Positions 25,632 through 34,649 of a DNA stretch of 50,071 nt are shown here, piece by piece (positions within the stretch are counted from its first letter, which is position 1; each line of letters starts with the position of its first letter). The stretch comes from Planctomycetota bacterium (GTDB lineage Bacteria; Planctomycetota; Planctomycetia; Isosphaerales; Isosphaeraceae): NCBI GenBank assembly GCA_028291545.1, contig JAQGHR010000063.1:1-50071 (forward strand). The letters run 5' to 3'. The translations under genes and the position numbers were made by a program. The notes under the pieces were generated by a model. It was given only the letters and a program-made list of their open reading frames with translations, was not told where the DNA came from and did not search any database.

Positions 25632-25958
25632 ATGGTCACCCTCCGTCATGCCCCCCACTACGAACGATCGGGGCCGAAGCTCGAACCGTATCAGGTGATC
25701 CTTCGGCCGCTGATCACCGAGAAGGCCACGCACCTCTCGGAACGGCACAACGCCTACACCTTCGAGGTCAACCTGCTGGCCACGAAGACCGAGATCAAGC
25801 GTGCCATCGAGATCCTGTTCAACGTCAAGGTGGCCGATGTCCGCACCCAGAACCGCCGCGGCAAGAGCCGCCGGTATCGCCTCAAGGCGGGCCGGATGCG
25901 GAACTGGAAGAAGGCGATCGTCGCCCTGACCGCCGACCACCGCATTGATTTCTATTGA
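25632..25958 (+). CDS. rplW: 50S ribosomal protein L23
   Basis: A 108-residue protein at the tunnel exit, the docking site for trigger factor and [23 protein letters not shown] and the basic [19 protein letters not shown] segment identify it. It has about 18 extra N-terminal residues. It nearly abuts rplD. Confidence 0.97.
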   Translation: MVTLRHAPHYERSGPKLEPYQVILRPLITEKATHLSERHNAYTFEVNLLATKTEIKRAIEILFNVKVADVRTQNRRGKSRRYRLKAGRMRNWKKAIVALTADHRIDFY

Positions 25959-26054
25959 TCGAACCGCTACGATCGTCGGGCTCGCCCGGAAGCGATCAGG
26001 CGCAAGGACACGACTGAGCGGCCGGGCTGGGCTCGGCAGAACACGGAATAAGTT

Positions 26055-26915
26055 ATGGGTATTCGCACCTACAAGCCGACCAGCCCCGGGCGCCGCAATG
26101 CGTCGGTCAGCGACTTCTCCGAGCTGACGGACAAGAACAAGAAGCCCGAGAAGAGCCTGACCGAGCCGCTCCAGAAGAAGGGCGGGCGGAACAACCAGGG
26201 GTTCATCACCGTCCGTCACCGCGGCGGCGGTCACAAGCGGATGTACCGCATCATCGACTTCCGCCGCCATGACAAGGACGGCCTGCCCGCCCTGGTCACG
26301 CACATCGAATACGACCCGAACCGCTCGGCCCGGATCGCCCTGGTGCAGTACCCGGACGGCGAGAAGCGCTACATCGTCGCCCCCGAGGGCCTGAAGGCCG
26401 GGATGACCGTGCAGAACGGCCCCGGCGCCGAGCCCAAGGTGGGCAACTGCCTGCCGCTGTCGAAGATCCCCACCGGCCTGCAGATCCATAATATTGAGAT
26501 GCAGCCCGGCGGCGGTGCCAAGCTCTGCCGCTCGGCCGGCGTCTCGGCCACGCTCACGGCCCGTGAGGGGACGTGGGCGCAGATCACCCTGCCGTCGGGC
26601 GAGATCCGCCGGATGCCGGCCGCCTGCCGGGCCACGATCGGGGTGGTGGGGAACTCGGATCATATCAATGTTCGCCTCGGCAAAGCGGGCCGCTCCCGCT
26701 GGCTGGGCCGCCGGCCTCACGTCCGAGGCGTGGCGATGAACCCGAACAAGCACCCGATGGGCGGCGGCGAAGGCCGCACCTCGGGCGGTCGTCACCCGTG
26801 CTCGCCGACCGGCGTGCTGGCCAAGGGCGGCAAGACCCGTCGCCGTCGCAAGCCGTCGAACTCGATGATCATCCGCCGTCGCAAGAGCGTCCGCTACGGC
26901 CAGTTGAAAGTCTGA
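26055..26915 (+). CDS. rplB: 50S ribosomal protein L2
   Basis: A 286-residue protein essential for subunit joining and the peptidyl transferase centre. It begins [15 protein letters not shown]. The conserved C-terminal loop reads [14 protein letters not shown] (229-242). The first histidine, equivalent to E. coli H229, is kept. The preceding aspartate is lysine and the second histidine is methionine. Confidence 0.97.
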   Translation: MGIRTYKPTSPGRRNASVSDFSELTDKNKKPEKSLTEPLQKKGGRNNQGFITVRHRGGGHKRMYRIIDFRRHDKDGLPALVTHIEYDPNRSARIALVQYPDGEKRYIVAPEGLKAGMTVQNGPGAEPKVGNCLPLSKIPTGLQIHNIEMQPGGGAKLCRSAGVSATLTAREGTWAQITLPSGEIRRMPAACRATIGVVGNSDHINVRLGKAGRSRWLGRRPHVRGVAMNPNKHPMGGGEGRTSGGRHPCSPTGVLAKGGKTRRRRKPSNSMIIRRRKSVRYGQLKV

Positions 26916-27072
26916 CCCGCCGGGGCCTCACCCGGTTCGCGCCCAAGTCAACATCAGGGCCGGTCTTCGCGGCAGCATCGCGAGGGCCGGCCGGTCCGTC
27001 TGAATCGAACCCGACAGAATCCAAGGTATCGCGGCTCCGCCCGCGGCGCCTCTTTCCGAGAGAATCGCACTC

Positions 27073-27354
27073 ATGGGACGTTCGCTCAAGAAAGGCCCGT
27101 ACGTCGACGAGCGTTTGCTCGAGAAGGTGGACCGGGCCGAGGCCACCAATCAGCGCGAGCCGATCAAGACCTGGTCGCGTGCCTGCACGATCGTGCCCGA
27201 ATTCATCGGCAAGAACTTCGCCATCCACAACGGGCGTAATTTTATCAAGCTGTACGTGACCGAAGATATGGTCGGCCACAAGCTCGGCGAATTCAGCCCC
27301 ACCCGGACCTTCCGAGGTCACGGCGGCAAGGGCGGCAAGGCGAAGTCGAAATAG
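27073..27354 (+). CDS. rpsS: 30S ribosomal protein S19
   Basis: A 93-residue head protein contacting the A-site finger region. [19 protein letters not shown], then [20 protein letters not shown] and [15 protein letters not shown] are diagnostic. It is preceded by a 157-bp gap and followed by an inverted-repeat gap. Confidence 0.97.
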   Translation: MGRSLKKGPYVDERLLEKVDRAEATNQREPIKTWSRACTIVPEFIGKNFAIHNGRNFIKLYVTEDMVGHKLGEFSPTRTFRGHGGKGGKAKSK

Positions 27355-27361
27355 TTCATAG

Positions 27362-27453
27362 TTCGCGGTTCGCAGTTGAAGGCGAGACGAAGAACCCGAC
27401 GTTGCGAACTCTGAACGATAAATGACTGTGATCTGGGAACTGCGAACCGCGAA
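27362..27453. repeat. CTGCGAA-family inverted repeat between rpsS and rplV
   Basis: TTCGCGGTTCGCAGTT (27362-27377) and its exact complement (27438-27453) are 16-bp perfect arms separated by 60 nt. They occupy nearly the whole gap and end 20 bp before rplV. Confidence 0.88.
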
Positions 27454-27472
27454 TTACCGGCAGAGAACTGTT

Positions 27473-27874
27473 ATGTCCAAGACCATCAGCGAATTCCCGT
27501 ACAAGGCGTCGCACCGCTTCGCCCGATCGTCGGTGCGGAAGCTCCGGCCGGTCCTGACCCTGATCCGGGGCAAGTACGCCGACGACGCGATGAACACCCT
27601 CAAATATCTGCCCCATCGCGGGGCGCGGATGATCGAGCAGGTGCTCAAGAGCGCCATGGCCAACGCGGAGGACCGCGGGGTCCGCAACGTCGGCGACCTG
27701 ATCGTGGCCGACGCCCGGGGCGACGGCGGCCCGATGTTCAAGAGGCTCATGCCGCGTGCCCGGGGCATGGCCTACATGATCCGCCGCCGCTCGTGCCACG
27801 TCACGATCGCGCTGACCGACCTGGAATCACTGCTCGCCGGGGGTCCGGTGGGCGACGAGGACACTGAGGAATAA
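27473..27874 (+). CDS. rplV: 50S ribosomal protein L22
   Basis: A 133-residue exit-tunnel protein. It starts MSKTISEFPYKASHRFARSS at 27473; an in-frame extension upstream is made of repeat sequence. The beta-hairpin tip region GPMFKRLMPRARGMAYMIRR is conserved. The C-terminus has an acidic tail (GDEDTEE). Confidence 0.96.
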   Translation: MSKTISEFPYKASHRFARSSVRKLRPVLTLIRGKYADDAMNTLKYLPHRGARMIEQVLKSAMANAEDRGVRNVGDLIVADARGDGGPMFKRLMPRARGMAYMIRRRSCHVTIALTDLESLLAGGPVGDEDTEE

Positions 27875-27921
27875 CCCGCGGCCTCGCCGCCTTCAAGCCA
27901 AGCCATAAGGACGCAGCCACC

Positions 27922-28656
27922 ATGGGCCAGAAAACCCATCCCACCGGATTTCGCATCGGCGTGTACGAGGACTGGCGCAGCCGCTGGTACGCCAACAAGC
28001 ACGAGTTCAGCGAGCTCCTGGTCGAAGATTTCAAGATCCGCAAGTTCATCAAGGCCAAGTACTCGTTCGCGGGTATCCCCAAGATTGAAATCGAGCGGAC
28101 CCGGGACGCCGTCAAGGTCATCCTCTTCACCGCCCGCCCCGGCGTGATCATCGGCCGCAAGGGCTCCGAGGTCGAGCGGATCCAGGAAGAGCTCCAGACC
28201 CTCACCGGCCGCCGGATCGATATCAAGATCGAGGAGCTGGCCCGCCCCGAGATCGACGCCCAGCTCATCAGCGAGGATATCGCCGAGCAGCTCAAGAAGC
28301 GGTCGAGCTTCCGTCGCACGATCAAGCGGGCGCTGGAACAGACCATGGACGGTGGCGCCAAGGGCGTGAAGGTCCAGCTCTCGGGCCGTCTGGGCGGCTC
28401 GGAAATGAGCCGGACCGAGGGCGCGAACCTGGGCTCGATCCCGCTCTCGACGCTCCGGGCGAAGGTCGATTACGGCTTCTCCGAGGCCAAGACGGCGCAG
28501 GGCCACATCGGCATCAAGGTGTGGGTCCACCAGGGCGATTACCTCAAGGCCGACGAGCCGACCGAGGGCCAGGCCGGACCGCCCAAGCGGCCTCGGCGTC
28601 CTCGTGGTGGCGGGAGCGGCGGTGGTGGTGGCGGCGGTGGCGATCGTCGCCGTTGA
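27922..28656 (+). CDS. rpsC: 30S ribosomal protein S3
   Basis: A 244-residue protein at the mRNA entry. MGQKTHPTGFRIG, the KH-domain GVIIGRKGSEVERIQEEL and the C-domain segment GRLGGSEMSRTEG are typical. The protein ends in an unusual basic and glycine-rich tail (PKRPRRPRGGGSGGGG and on to DRRR), encoded by GGT/GGC repeats around 28604-28650. Confidence 0.97.
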   Translation: MGQKTHPTGFRIGVYEDWRSRWYANKHEFSELLVEDFKIRKFIKAKYSFAGIPKIEIERTRDAVKVILFTARPGVIIGRKGSEVERIQEELQTLTGRRIDIKIEELARPEIDAQLISEDIAEQLKKRSSFRRTIKRALEQTMDGGAKGVKVQLSGRLGGSEMSRTEGANLGSIPLSTLRAKVDYGFSEAKTAQGHIGIKVWVHQGDYLKADEPTEGQAGPPKRPRRPRGGGSGGGGGGGGDRRR

Positions 28657-28713
28657 TCGGGGCCGGTCGGGAACTGAACACGAAGAACTTTGTCGCAGGA
28701 GAGGACCACCGCC

Positions 28714-29133
28714 ATGGCCATGATGCCGAAGCGGGTCAAATATCGGAAGATCCAGAAGGGCCGCATCCGCGGCAACGCGACCCGGGGCAACTACGTCGCC
28801 TTCGGCGAGTACGGCCTCCAGGCGCTCGAGCCCGGTAAGGTCAGCGCCCAGACGATCGAGGCCGGCCGGATCGCGGCGTCCCAGTCCATCAAGTCGGGCG
28901 GCAAGCTGTTCATCCGCGTGTTCCCGCACAAGAGCGTGACCTCGATCCCGGCCGAGACCCGCATGGGCAAAGGCAAGGGCGAGGTCGAGTACTGGGCGGC
29001 CGTCGTCAAGCCCGGCACCATCCTGTTCGAGCTGGGCGGCGTGAGCGAGGATACCGCCCGCGCCGCGTTCTCCCGAATCGCCCACAAGTTGCCCGTGACC
29101 TGCCGGTTCGTGACCCGGCGACCGACCCTCTAA
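28714..29133 (+). CDS. rplP: 50S ribosomal protein L16
   Basis: A 139-residue protein near the A-site tRNA elbow. MAMMPKRVKYRKIQKGRIRG sets the start at 28714 with CAGGAGAGG upstream. The FGEYGLQALEPGKVSAQTIE and RMGKGKGEVEYWAAVVKPG segments are conserved. Confidence 0.97.
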   Translation: MAMMPKRVKYRKIQKGRIRGNATRGNYVAFGEYGLQALEPGKVSAQTIEAGRIAASQSIKSGGKLFIRVFPHKSVTSIPAETRMGKGKGEVEYWAAVVKPGTILFELGGVSEDTARAAFSRIAHKLPVTCRFVTRRPTL

Positions 29134-29233
29134 GAGCCTCCATCCGCGGATGTCGCGGGCGATACTCGGAGATTCGTCAGTTAATTCTCTGTGTCGTGCC
29201 AGACATTTTCGGATAGAATCAGGATTCCCGCCG

Positions 29234-29467
29234 ATGAGCAAGCCCGCCGCCCTCCGCGAACAGAATGACGAGCAGCTCGAACTGCTCCTGGCCGAGACGC
29301 AGCACAACCTGTTCCGGCTCCGGCTCCAGAGCGAGACCGAGCGCCTGGAGGCGCCGAGCGAGATCATCAAGGCGAAGCGGGAGATCGCCCGGATCAAGAC
29401 GATCCTCCGCGAGCGTGAACTGGTCCGAGAGCGGAGCGCCATCGCCGCAACCGCGACCGCCCCGTGA
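29234..29467 (+). CDS. rpmC: 50S ribosomal protein L29
   Basis: A 77-residue helical protein near the tunnel exit. The [20 protein letters not shown] and [13 protein letters not shown] ([17 protein letters not shown]) helices are diagnostic. The ATG at 29234 is preferred over a longer frame that runs into the intergenic region. It has a short alanine-rich tail. Confidence 0.94.
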   Translation: MSKPAALREQNDEQLELLLAETQHNLFRLRLQSETERLEAPSEIIKAKREIARIKTILRERELVRERSAIAATATAP

Positions 29468-29507
29468 ACCGGACCGGACCATTTCATTTCATACGGACAT
29501 CTTCCCG

Positions 29508-29867
29508 ATGAGTGCCACACCCGCCGCAACGAACCCCGAGGCCCCGGCCCGCCGCCGTCGCAAGACGGAGATCGGTGTCGTGACCTCGGACAAGATGAAC
29601 AAGACCCGCCGGGTCGAGATCGAGCGTCTCGTCCCGCATCCCAAGTACGGCAAGTTCCTCCGTCGCCGCACGATCTGCCACGCCCACGACGAGCAGAACG
29701 CCACCCACGTCGGCGACATCGTCGAGATCATGGAGACGCGGCCGCTCTCGAAGCTCAAGCGCTGGCGGATCACCCGCATCGTCCGCGCCGGTGCCCAGCA
29801 GGCGCTGGCCGGGGAAGGCGAGACCTCCAAGGCGGCCGCCCCGGTGCCCGCCCCCTCGGAGAGCTGA
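29508..29867 (+). CDS. rpsQ: 30S ribosomal protein S17
   Basis: A 119-residue protein, longer than the usual 80-90. The OB-fold core ([50 protein letters not shown]) is flanked by an alanine/proline/arginine N-terminus and an alanine/proline-rich C-terminal tail. A 186-bp gap follows, the widest in the block. Confidence 0.96.
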   Translation: MSATPAATNPEAPARRRRKTEIGVVTSDKMNKTRRVEIERLVPHPKYGKFLRRRTICHAHDEQNATHVGDIVEIMETRPLSKLKRWRITRIVRAGAQQALAGEGETSKAAAPVPAPSES

Positions 29868-30053
29868 CCGCGAGGCTCACGATCCCCGCTAATCCGCCCC
29901 ATCGGCCCTGTCGGCCTGCCCTGGACCTGAGATTCCGGGCGGCCCGGCATCGTCAACGGAGGCAAGGCCCTCGGCCGCGAGTTTGTTGTCGTCGGAGCCA
30001 TCTGTCGGGTTCCGCCCCTCGTTTCCGCTTAGAGAGTTGGTTCGGGTGCTCCC

Positions 30054-30434
30054 ATGATCCAGATGCAGACGCGGCTCGACGTGGCCGACAACAGCGGGGC
30101 CAAGGAAGTCATGTGCTTCAAGGTCCTGGGCGGTAGCGCCTCGAAATACAAGAGGCGGGTGGCGGGCATCGGCGACATCATCATCGCCAGCGTCAAGAAG
30201 GCCAGCCCCGGCGGCGACGTCAAGGCCGGCGACGTGGTCCGCGCGGTCGTCGTCCGCACCCGCAACGGCACCCGCCGCAGCGACGGGTCGTACGTCAAGT
30301 TCGACCGCAACGCCTGCGTCCTGATCGACACCGAGAAGAACCCCCGCGGCACCCGCATCTTCGGGGCGATCGCCCGCGAGCTGCGCGAGCGCCAGTTCAT
30401 GAAAATCATCAGCCTGGCGACCGAGGTCGTCTGA
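30054..30434 (+). CDS. rplN: 50S ribosomal protein L14
   Basis: A 126-residue protein at the subunit interface. [40 protein letters not shown] and the [20 protein letters not shown] segment are diagnostic. Confidence 0.97.
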   Translation: MIQMQTRLDVADNSGAKEVMCFKVLGGSASKYKRRVAGIGDIIIASVKKASPGGDVKAGDVVRAVVVRTRNGTRRSDGSYVKFDRNACVLIDTEKNPRGTRIFGAIARELRERQFMKIISLATEVV

Positions 30435-30440
30435 GCAAGC

Positions 30441-30530
30441 GTGGCCAGTGGCCGGTGGCCAGTGGTCAGGCTTCGGGCCGGAATTCTCCTTACTTCTTAC
30501 TGATCACTGGCCACCGACCGCTGGCCACTG
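30441..30530. repeat. GGCCAGTGGCC-family inverted repeat between rplN and rplX
   Basis: The arm 30441-30469 pairs with about 30500-30528 with 26 of 29 positions matching, around a loop of 30 nt. The arms are built from the unit GTGGCCA/GTGGTCA. A related element lies between rplR and rpsE. Confidence 0.85.
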
Positions 30531-30542
30531 CGTGAGCGAGCC

Positions 30543-30923
30543 ATGTACATTCGCAAAGATGATATCGTCGTGGTGATCACCGGCGACGACAAGGGGCCGG
30601 AGCCTCGCAAGGTCCTGCGGGTCCTCACCGAGAAGAACAAGATCATCGTCGAGGGCGTGAACCGGGTCTGGAAGCACATGAAGCCCAGCCAGAAGAACCA
30701 GCAGGGCGGCCGGCTCTCCAAGGAGATGCCGATCAGCGTCTCGAACGTGATGCTCTACAGCCCCACGGCGCGTCGCGGCGTCCGGGTCGGCTTCCGTTAC
30801 ACGGAGTCGGGCCAGAAGGAGCGCTACTGCAAGGTCTCCGGCGCCTCCCTCGGCACGGTCGGCCCGGTCAAGCCGGCCTACGCCACCAGCAAGAAGCCCG
30901 TCGCCGCGAGCAAGAAGCCCTGA
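30543..30923 (+). CDS. rplX: 50S ribosomal protein L24
   Basis: A 126-residue assembly initiator. The KOW motif lies in the N-terminal DDIVVVITGDDKGPEPRKVL segment. RVWKHMKPSQKNQQGG and the SNVMLYSP segment follow. The lysine-rich C-terminus (SKKPVAASKKP) is longer than usual. Confidence 0.96.
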   Translation: MYIRKDDIVVVITGDDKGPEPRKVLRVLTEKNKIIVEGVNRVWKHMKPSQKNQQGGRLSKEMPISVSNVMLYSPTARRGVRVGFRYTESGQKERYCKVSGASLGTVGPVKPAYATSKKPVAASKKP

Positions 30924-31002
30924 CTTCCCTCTCACTTTTTGAATTGAGGCGCCGCGGGGCCGCTGTCACGGTCCCGCCCAACCGCCCGAGGACGATTCGA
31001 CC

Positions 31003-31560
31003 ATGCCCCGCCTGCTCGACCAGTACACCAGCAAGATCGCCGGCGAACTGACCACCAAGTTCGGCCTCAAGAACAAGATGGCGATCCCCAAGCTCGAGAA
31101 GATCGTCATCAACATGGGCGTCGGTCGCGCCACCCAGGACAAGGCTGCCCTGGAGCAAGCGGTCGATGCACTGGCCCGGATCAGCGGCCAGAAGCCGCTG
31201 ATCACCAAGGCCAAGGTCTCGGTGGCCGGCTTCAAGCTCCGCGAAGGCAACGAGATCGGGTGCAAGGTCACGCTTCGCGGCCAGAGGATGTACGAGTTCC
31301 TCGACCGCCTGATCACGATCGCCCTGCCGCGAATCCGCGACTTCCGGGGCGTGAATCCGAACAGCTTCGACGGCCACGGCAACTACACCCTGGGCCTGGC
31401 CGAGCAGGTCGTCTTCCCCGAGATCGAGGCCGACAAGATCCAGCACACCCAGGGCATGGACATCACCGTCGTGACGACCACGTCCAACGACGACCAGGCC
31501 CGAGAGCTGCTCCGCGGCTTCGGGATGCCATTCAGACAGCCGGGTCAGAAGGGGAAGTAG
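31003..31560 (+). CDS. rplE: 50S ribosomal protein L5
   Basis: A 185-residue 5S rRNA-binding protein of the central protuberance. [40 protein letters not shown] and the [20 protein letters not shown] segment are diagnostic. Confidence 0.97.
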   Translation: MPRLLDQYTSKIAGELTTKFGLKNKMAIPKLEKIVINMGVGRATQDKAALEQAVDALARISGQKPLITKAKVSVAGFKLREGNEIGCKVTLRGQRMYEFLDRLITIALPRIRDFRGVNPNSFDGHGNYTLGLAEQVVFPEIEADKIQHTQGMDITVVTTTSNDDQARELLRGFGMPFRQPGQKGK

Positions 31561-31644
31561 TTCGCCGTTCGCGTCCGATCGAAGACGAGACGCGGTGAGA
31601 TCCTCGCCGGTTTACTGTGAACCGCGAGCTGCGAACCGCGAACT
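31559..31644. repeat. Degenerate CTGCGAA-family repeat between rplE and rpsN
   Basis: AGTTCGCCGTTCGCG at 31559-31573 faces GCTGCGAACCGCGAACT at 31628-31644. The pairing is less perfect than in other copies, and the last base of rplE lies inside the left arm. Confidence 0.7.
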
Positions 31645-31656
31645 CCTGGAGTAGCC

Positions 31657-31842
31657 ATGTCGACCAAAGCTCAGATGATCAAGTCGCAGTCGACGCCGAA
31701 GTTCGCCGTGCGGCACCGGAATCGGTGCAAGCTCTGCGGGCGTCCCCGCGCCGTCTACCGCAAGTTCGGCATCTGCCGGATCTGCTTCCGGAGCCTGGCC
31801 CTCAAGGGTCTGATTCCGGGCGTCAAGAAAGCCAGCTGGTAA
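31657..31842 (+). CDS. rpsN: 30S ribosomal protein S14, zinc type
   Basis: A 61-residue short S14 (rpsZ type). Two CxxC pairs (CKLC and CRIC, 24-43) bind zinc. [20 protein letters not shown] and the [18 protein letters not shown] tail are diagnostic. CTGGAG lies upstream. Confidence 0.97.
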   Translation: MSTKAQMIKSQSTPKFAVRHRNRCKLCGRPRAVYRKFGICRICFRSLALKGLIPGVKKASW

Positions 31843-31933
31843 CTCGCAGATTAGCGCCTCTCTCATCCCCCCGACGCGCCGACCCGCCCAATTTCGGGCG
31901 CGTTACCCGCGACGGTGACAGGTCCTTCCCGCC

Positions 31934-32329
31934 ATGATGACCGATACGATCGCCGACATGCTCACGCGGATCCGCAATTGCGTGCGGATCGAGAAGCCCG
32001 TGGTCGACATGCCGACCTCCAAGATCCGCAAGGGGATCGCCCAGGTCCTCAAGGACGAGGGGTACATCTGGGACTTCGAGGAAGTTGAGACCGTCCCGGC
32101 CCGGACGCTCCGTCTCCACCTCAAGTACGGCCCCAACGGCGAGCGTCTGATCACGAAGATCGACCGGGTGAGCAAGCCCGGCTGCCGTCGCTACAAGGGT
32201 TACAAGGATCTCCGACCGGTGCTCGGAGGCATGGGCATCCAGATCCTCAGCACGCCCAAGGGAATTCTCAGCGACCGCCGCGCCCGAGCCGAAAAGGTCG
32301 GCGGCGAAGTGCTGGCGCTGATTCATTAA
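31934..32329 (+). CDS. rpsH: 30S ribosomal protein S8
   Basis: A 131-residue 16S-binding protein that in other bacteria also represses the spc operon. It starts with two adjacent ATG codons (MMTDTIADMLTRIRN). The C-terminal signature ILSTPKGILSDRRARAEKVG is intact. Confidence 0.97.
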   Translation: MMTDTIADMLTRIRNCVRIEKPVVDMPTSKIRKGIAQVLKDEGYIWDFEEVETVPARTLRLHLKYGPNGERLITKIDRVSKPGCRRYKGYKDLRPVLGGMGIQILSTPKGILSDRRARAEKVGGEVLALIH

Positions 32330-32336
32330 TCCGGGC

Positions 32337-32444
32337 AGTTCGCAGTTCACGGTTCGCAGTTCGCAGCGATGGACGAGGCCGAGAGCCCGACGCCGCGAAC
32401 GTTCGACCGAATTTCTGCGAACTGCGAACTGCGAACTGCGAACT
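32337..32444. repeat. CTGCGAA heptamer inverted repeat between rpsH and rplF
   Basis: The right arm 32415-32444 is four tandem copies of CTGCGAA plus CT. The left arm 32337-32366 is its complement with about 2 mismatches in 30. The loop is 48 nt. Confidence 0.88.
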
Positions 32445-32463
32445 CCCGTCTGCCGAGGAAGCC

Positions 32464-33015
32464 ATGTCTCGTATCGGTCGCAAGCCGGTGGTCGTGCCGG
32501 CGAATGTGAAGGTCTCCGTGGTCGATTCGACGATCCAGGTCGAAGGGCCGAAAGGCAAACTGGCGTTCTCGTACCGGGACGGTATCACCGTGCAGTACGA
32601 CGAGGCCGGCAAGCAGGTGCTGGTCAAGCGGGCCGACGATGAGCGCGAGAACCGCGCCCTCCACGGCCTGACCCGCAGCCTGATCGCCAACATGGTCCAG
32701 GGCGTGACCGAAGGTTACACCAAGAAGCTTGAGATCGTCGGGGTCGGCTACCAGGCCCAGTTGAAGAAGGCCAACACCGTCGCGCTCCAGGTCGGCTTCG
32801 CCAACCAGATCGTGATGGAAGCCCCCGCCGGCGTGAGCGTGGCCGTGCCCGACGCCACCCACGTCATCATCACCGGCGCGGACAAGCAGAAGGTCGGCCA
32901 GTTCGCCGCCGAGGTCCGCAAGGTCCGCCCGCCCGAGCCCTACAAGGGCAAGGGGATTCGCTACGAAGGTGAAGTCGTCCGCCGTAAGAGCGGCAAGGCG
33001 TTCGGTTCCAAGTAA
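32464..33015 (+). CDS. rplF: 50S ribosomal protein L6
   Basis: A 183-residue protein near the factor-binding centre. MSRIGRKPVVVPANVKVSV and the C-terminal EPYKGKGIRYEGEVVRRKSG motif are diagnostic. It begins 19 bp after the right arm of a repeat. Confidence 0.97.
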   Translation: MSRIGRKPVVVPANVKVSVVDSTIQVEGPKGKLAFSYRDGITVQYDEAGKQVLVKRADDERENRALHGLTRSLIANMVQGVTEGYTKKLEIVGVGYQAQLKKANTVALQVGFANQIVMEAPAGVSVAVPDATHVIITGADKQKVGQFAAEVRKVRPPEPYKGKGIRYEGEVVRRKSGKAFGSK

Positions 33016-33108
33016 GCCGGGTGCGTCAGGCGCACCATCCAGTCGGCTAGGGCGGCCGGTCGGCAATCGGTCGCCCCGAGGCCACAACGAAGACGAAAGG
33101 TCGAGACG

Positions 33109-33477
33109 ATGGGTCAGAAGGAAATCATCGAGGCACGCCGGCTCCGCCGCCAGAGGCGCGTCCGCAATCGTATCTCCGGCACCACGGCGCGTCCCAGGCT
33201 GGCGGTCTTCCGCAGCTCCAAGCATATCTACGCCCAGATCATCGACGACGTCGTGGGCAAGACCCTGGCCGCGGCCAGCTCGCTCGACGCGGACGTCAAG
33301 ACCCAGCAGGCCTACGGCGGCAACAAGGCCGCGGCCTCGTTCGTCGGCAAGCTCGTCGCCGAGCGGGCCAAGGGCGCGGGCATTGACAAGGTTTGCTTCG
33401 ATCGCCGAAGCTACAAGTATCACGGCCGGGTCCAGGCCCTGGCCGACGCCGCGCGTGAGGCGGGGCTGAAGTTCTAA
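33109..33477 (+). CDS. rplR: 50S ribosomal protein L18
   Basis: A 122-residue 5S rRNA-binding protein. [20 protein letters not shown], the [20 protein letters not shown] segment and [20 protein letters not shown] identify it. Confidence 0.97.
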   Translation: MGQKEIIEARRLRRQRRVRNRISGTTARPRLAVFRSSKHIYAQIIDDVVGKTLAAASSLDADVKTQQAYGGNKAAASFVGKLVAERAKGAGIDKVCFDRRSYKYHGRVQALADAAREAGLKF

Positions 33478-33482
33478 TCACG

Positions 33483-33582
33483 CAGTGGTCGGTATCCGCG
33501 GTCAGCGGTCGATGGGAGAGGCAAGAATCCCACCGCCCTGGCGTTTGATCGGCCTGACCACTGTCCACCGACCACTGACCAC
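33483..33582. repeat. Degenerate CAGTGGTCGG-family inverted repeat between rplR and rpsE
   Basis: CAGTGGTCGG at 33483-33492 and GCGGTCAGCGGTCGATGG nearby face CCTGACCACTGTCCACCGAC at 33553-33572 and on to ACCACTGACC at 33571-33580. It is a looser relative of the element between rplN and rplX. Confidence 0.65.
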
Positions 33583-33596
33583 CCCGGGGTTTAGAC

Positions 33597-34097
33597 GTGT
33601 CCAGCGACAATCGTGATCGAGATCGTGGCGATCGAGGCGAATGGTCGGAGAGCGTGGTGGCGATCCGCCGCTGCGCCGCCGTCGTCAAGGGCGGCCGCCG
33701 GTTCAGCTTCAATGCCCTGGTGGTCGTCGGCAACGGCCGCGGCCAGGTGGCGTGGGGCTACGGCAAGGCCAACGAGGTCCCGCCGTCGGTCGAGAAGGGC
33801 GTCAAGGACGCCCACAAGCAGATGAACAAGATCCAGCTCCGCGGCCACACGATCCCCCACCAGGTGATCGGCAAGTTCGGCGCGGCCCGGGTCATGATGT
33901 TCCCGGCCAGCCCCGGCACCGGCGTCATCGCCGGCGGTGCGGTCCGGGCCGTGGTCCAGGCGGCCGGGGTCACCGACATCCTGACCAAGAGCTACGGCTC
34001 GACCAACAAGCTCAATATCGTCAAGGCGGCCATCAACGCCTTGAAGCAACTACGCACGAAGGACGAGGTCGCTCGTCTCCGGGGAGTTACCCTCTGA
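33597..34097 (+). CDS. rpsE: 30S ribosomal protein S5
   Basis: A 166-residue protein of the mRNA entry and decoding fidelity region. It starts at GTG 33597 with a charged N-terminal extension ([15 protein letters not shown]). [20 protein letters not shown] and the [20 protein letters not shown] segment are diagnostic. Its TGA overlaps the ATG of rplO by one base, leaving no room for rpmD (L30). Confidence 0.97.
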   Translation: MSSDNRDRDRGDRGEWSESVVAIRRCAAVVKGGRRFSFNALVVVGNGRGQVAWGYGKANEVPPSVEKGVKDAHKQMNKIQLRGHTIPHQVIGKFGAARVMMFPASPGTGVIAGGAVRAVVQAAGVTDILTKSYGSTNKLNIVKAAINALKQLRTKDEVARLRGVTL

Positions 34098-34546
34098 TGC
34101 AACTGCACGACGTCCACGTCGGGGTCCACAAGCACAAGCGGCCGAAGCGCATCGGCCGCGGTGTCGGCTCCGGCAACGGCAAGACCGCCGGCAAGGGGCA
34201 CAAGGGCCACTCTTCCCGTCAGGGTTACAAGCAAAACCCCCTGATGGAAGGCGGCCAGATGCCCATCATCCGCCGCGTCCCCAAGCGCGGATTCAACAAC
34301 GGCGCGTTCCGCAAGGATTACGCCACCTTCAACATCGACGCCCTCGAACGGTTCGAGAACGACGCGATCGTGGATGAGAAAGCCCTCCGCGCCGCGGGCA
34401 TCGTCAAGGGTCGGCACGACGACGGGGTTAAGATCCTCGGCGACGGCACCCTCACGAAGAAGCTGACCGTCTACGCCCACAAGTTCACCGAGGGCGCCGT
34501 CAAGAAGATCACCGAGGCCGGCGGCCAGGCGATCGTGATCGCCTGA
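34097..34546 (+). CDS. rplO: 50S ribosomal protein L15
   Basis: A 149-residue late-assembly protein. The IGRGVGSGNGKTAGKGHKGH loop and the GGQMPIIRRVPKRGFNN segment are diagnostic. Its start overlaps the rpsE stop (TGATG). Confidence 0.97.
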   Translation: MQLHDVHVGVHKHKRPKRIGRGVGSGNGKTAGKGHKGHSSRQGYKQNPLMEGGQMPIIRRVPKRGFNNGAFRKDYATFNIDALERFENDAIVDEKALRAAGIVKGRHDDGVKILGDGTLTKKLTVYAHKFTEGAVKKITEAGGQAIVIA

Positions 34547-34558
34547 GTCGTCCTCTTG

Positions 34559-34620
34559 TTAGGTCGGGCGAAACCCGCCATCTCCCCTCAAATCCATGCA
34601 GACGGTGGGTTCGACCTACC
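34559..34620. repeat. Imperfect inverted repeat between rplO and secY
   Basis: TTAGGTCGGGCGAAACCCGC (34559-34578) faces GGTGGGTTCGACCTACC (34604-34620). The GGTGGGT and CCCACC units recall the element between rpoA and rplQ. Confidence 0.6.
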
Positions 34621-34649
34621 CTACAAGACTTCCCGCGGAGCCAGCCGCC

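Noticed and set aside
32337..32444. CTGCGAA tandem units considered as a CRISPR array
   Set aside because: Units are 7 bp with no spacers, arranged as inverted arms; no cas genes are present.
34596..34649. An upstream ATG start for secY
   Set aside because: It lies inside the inverted repeat between rplO and secY and the added residues are not family-like; GTG 34650 has a proper N-terminus.
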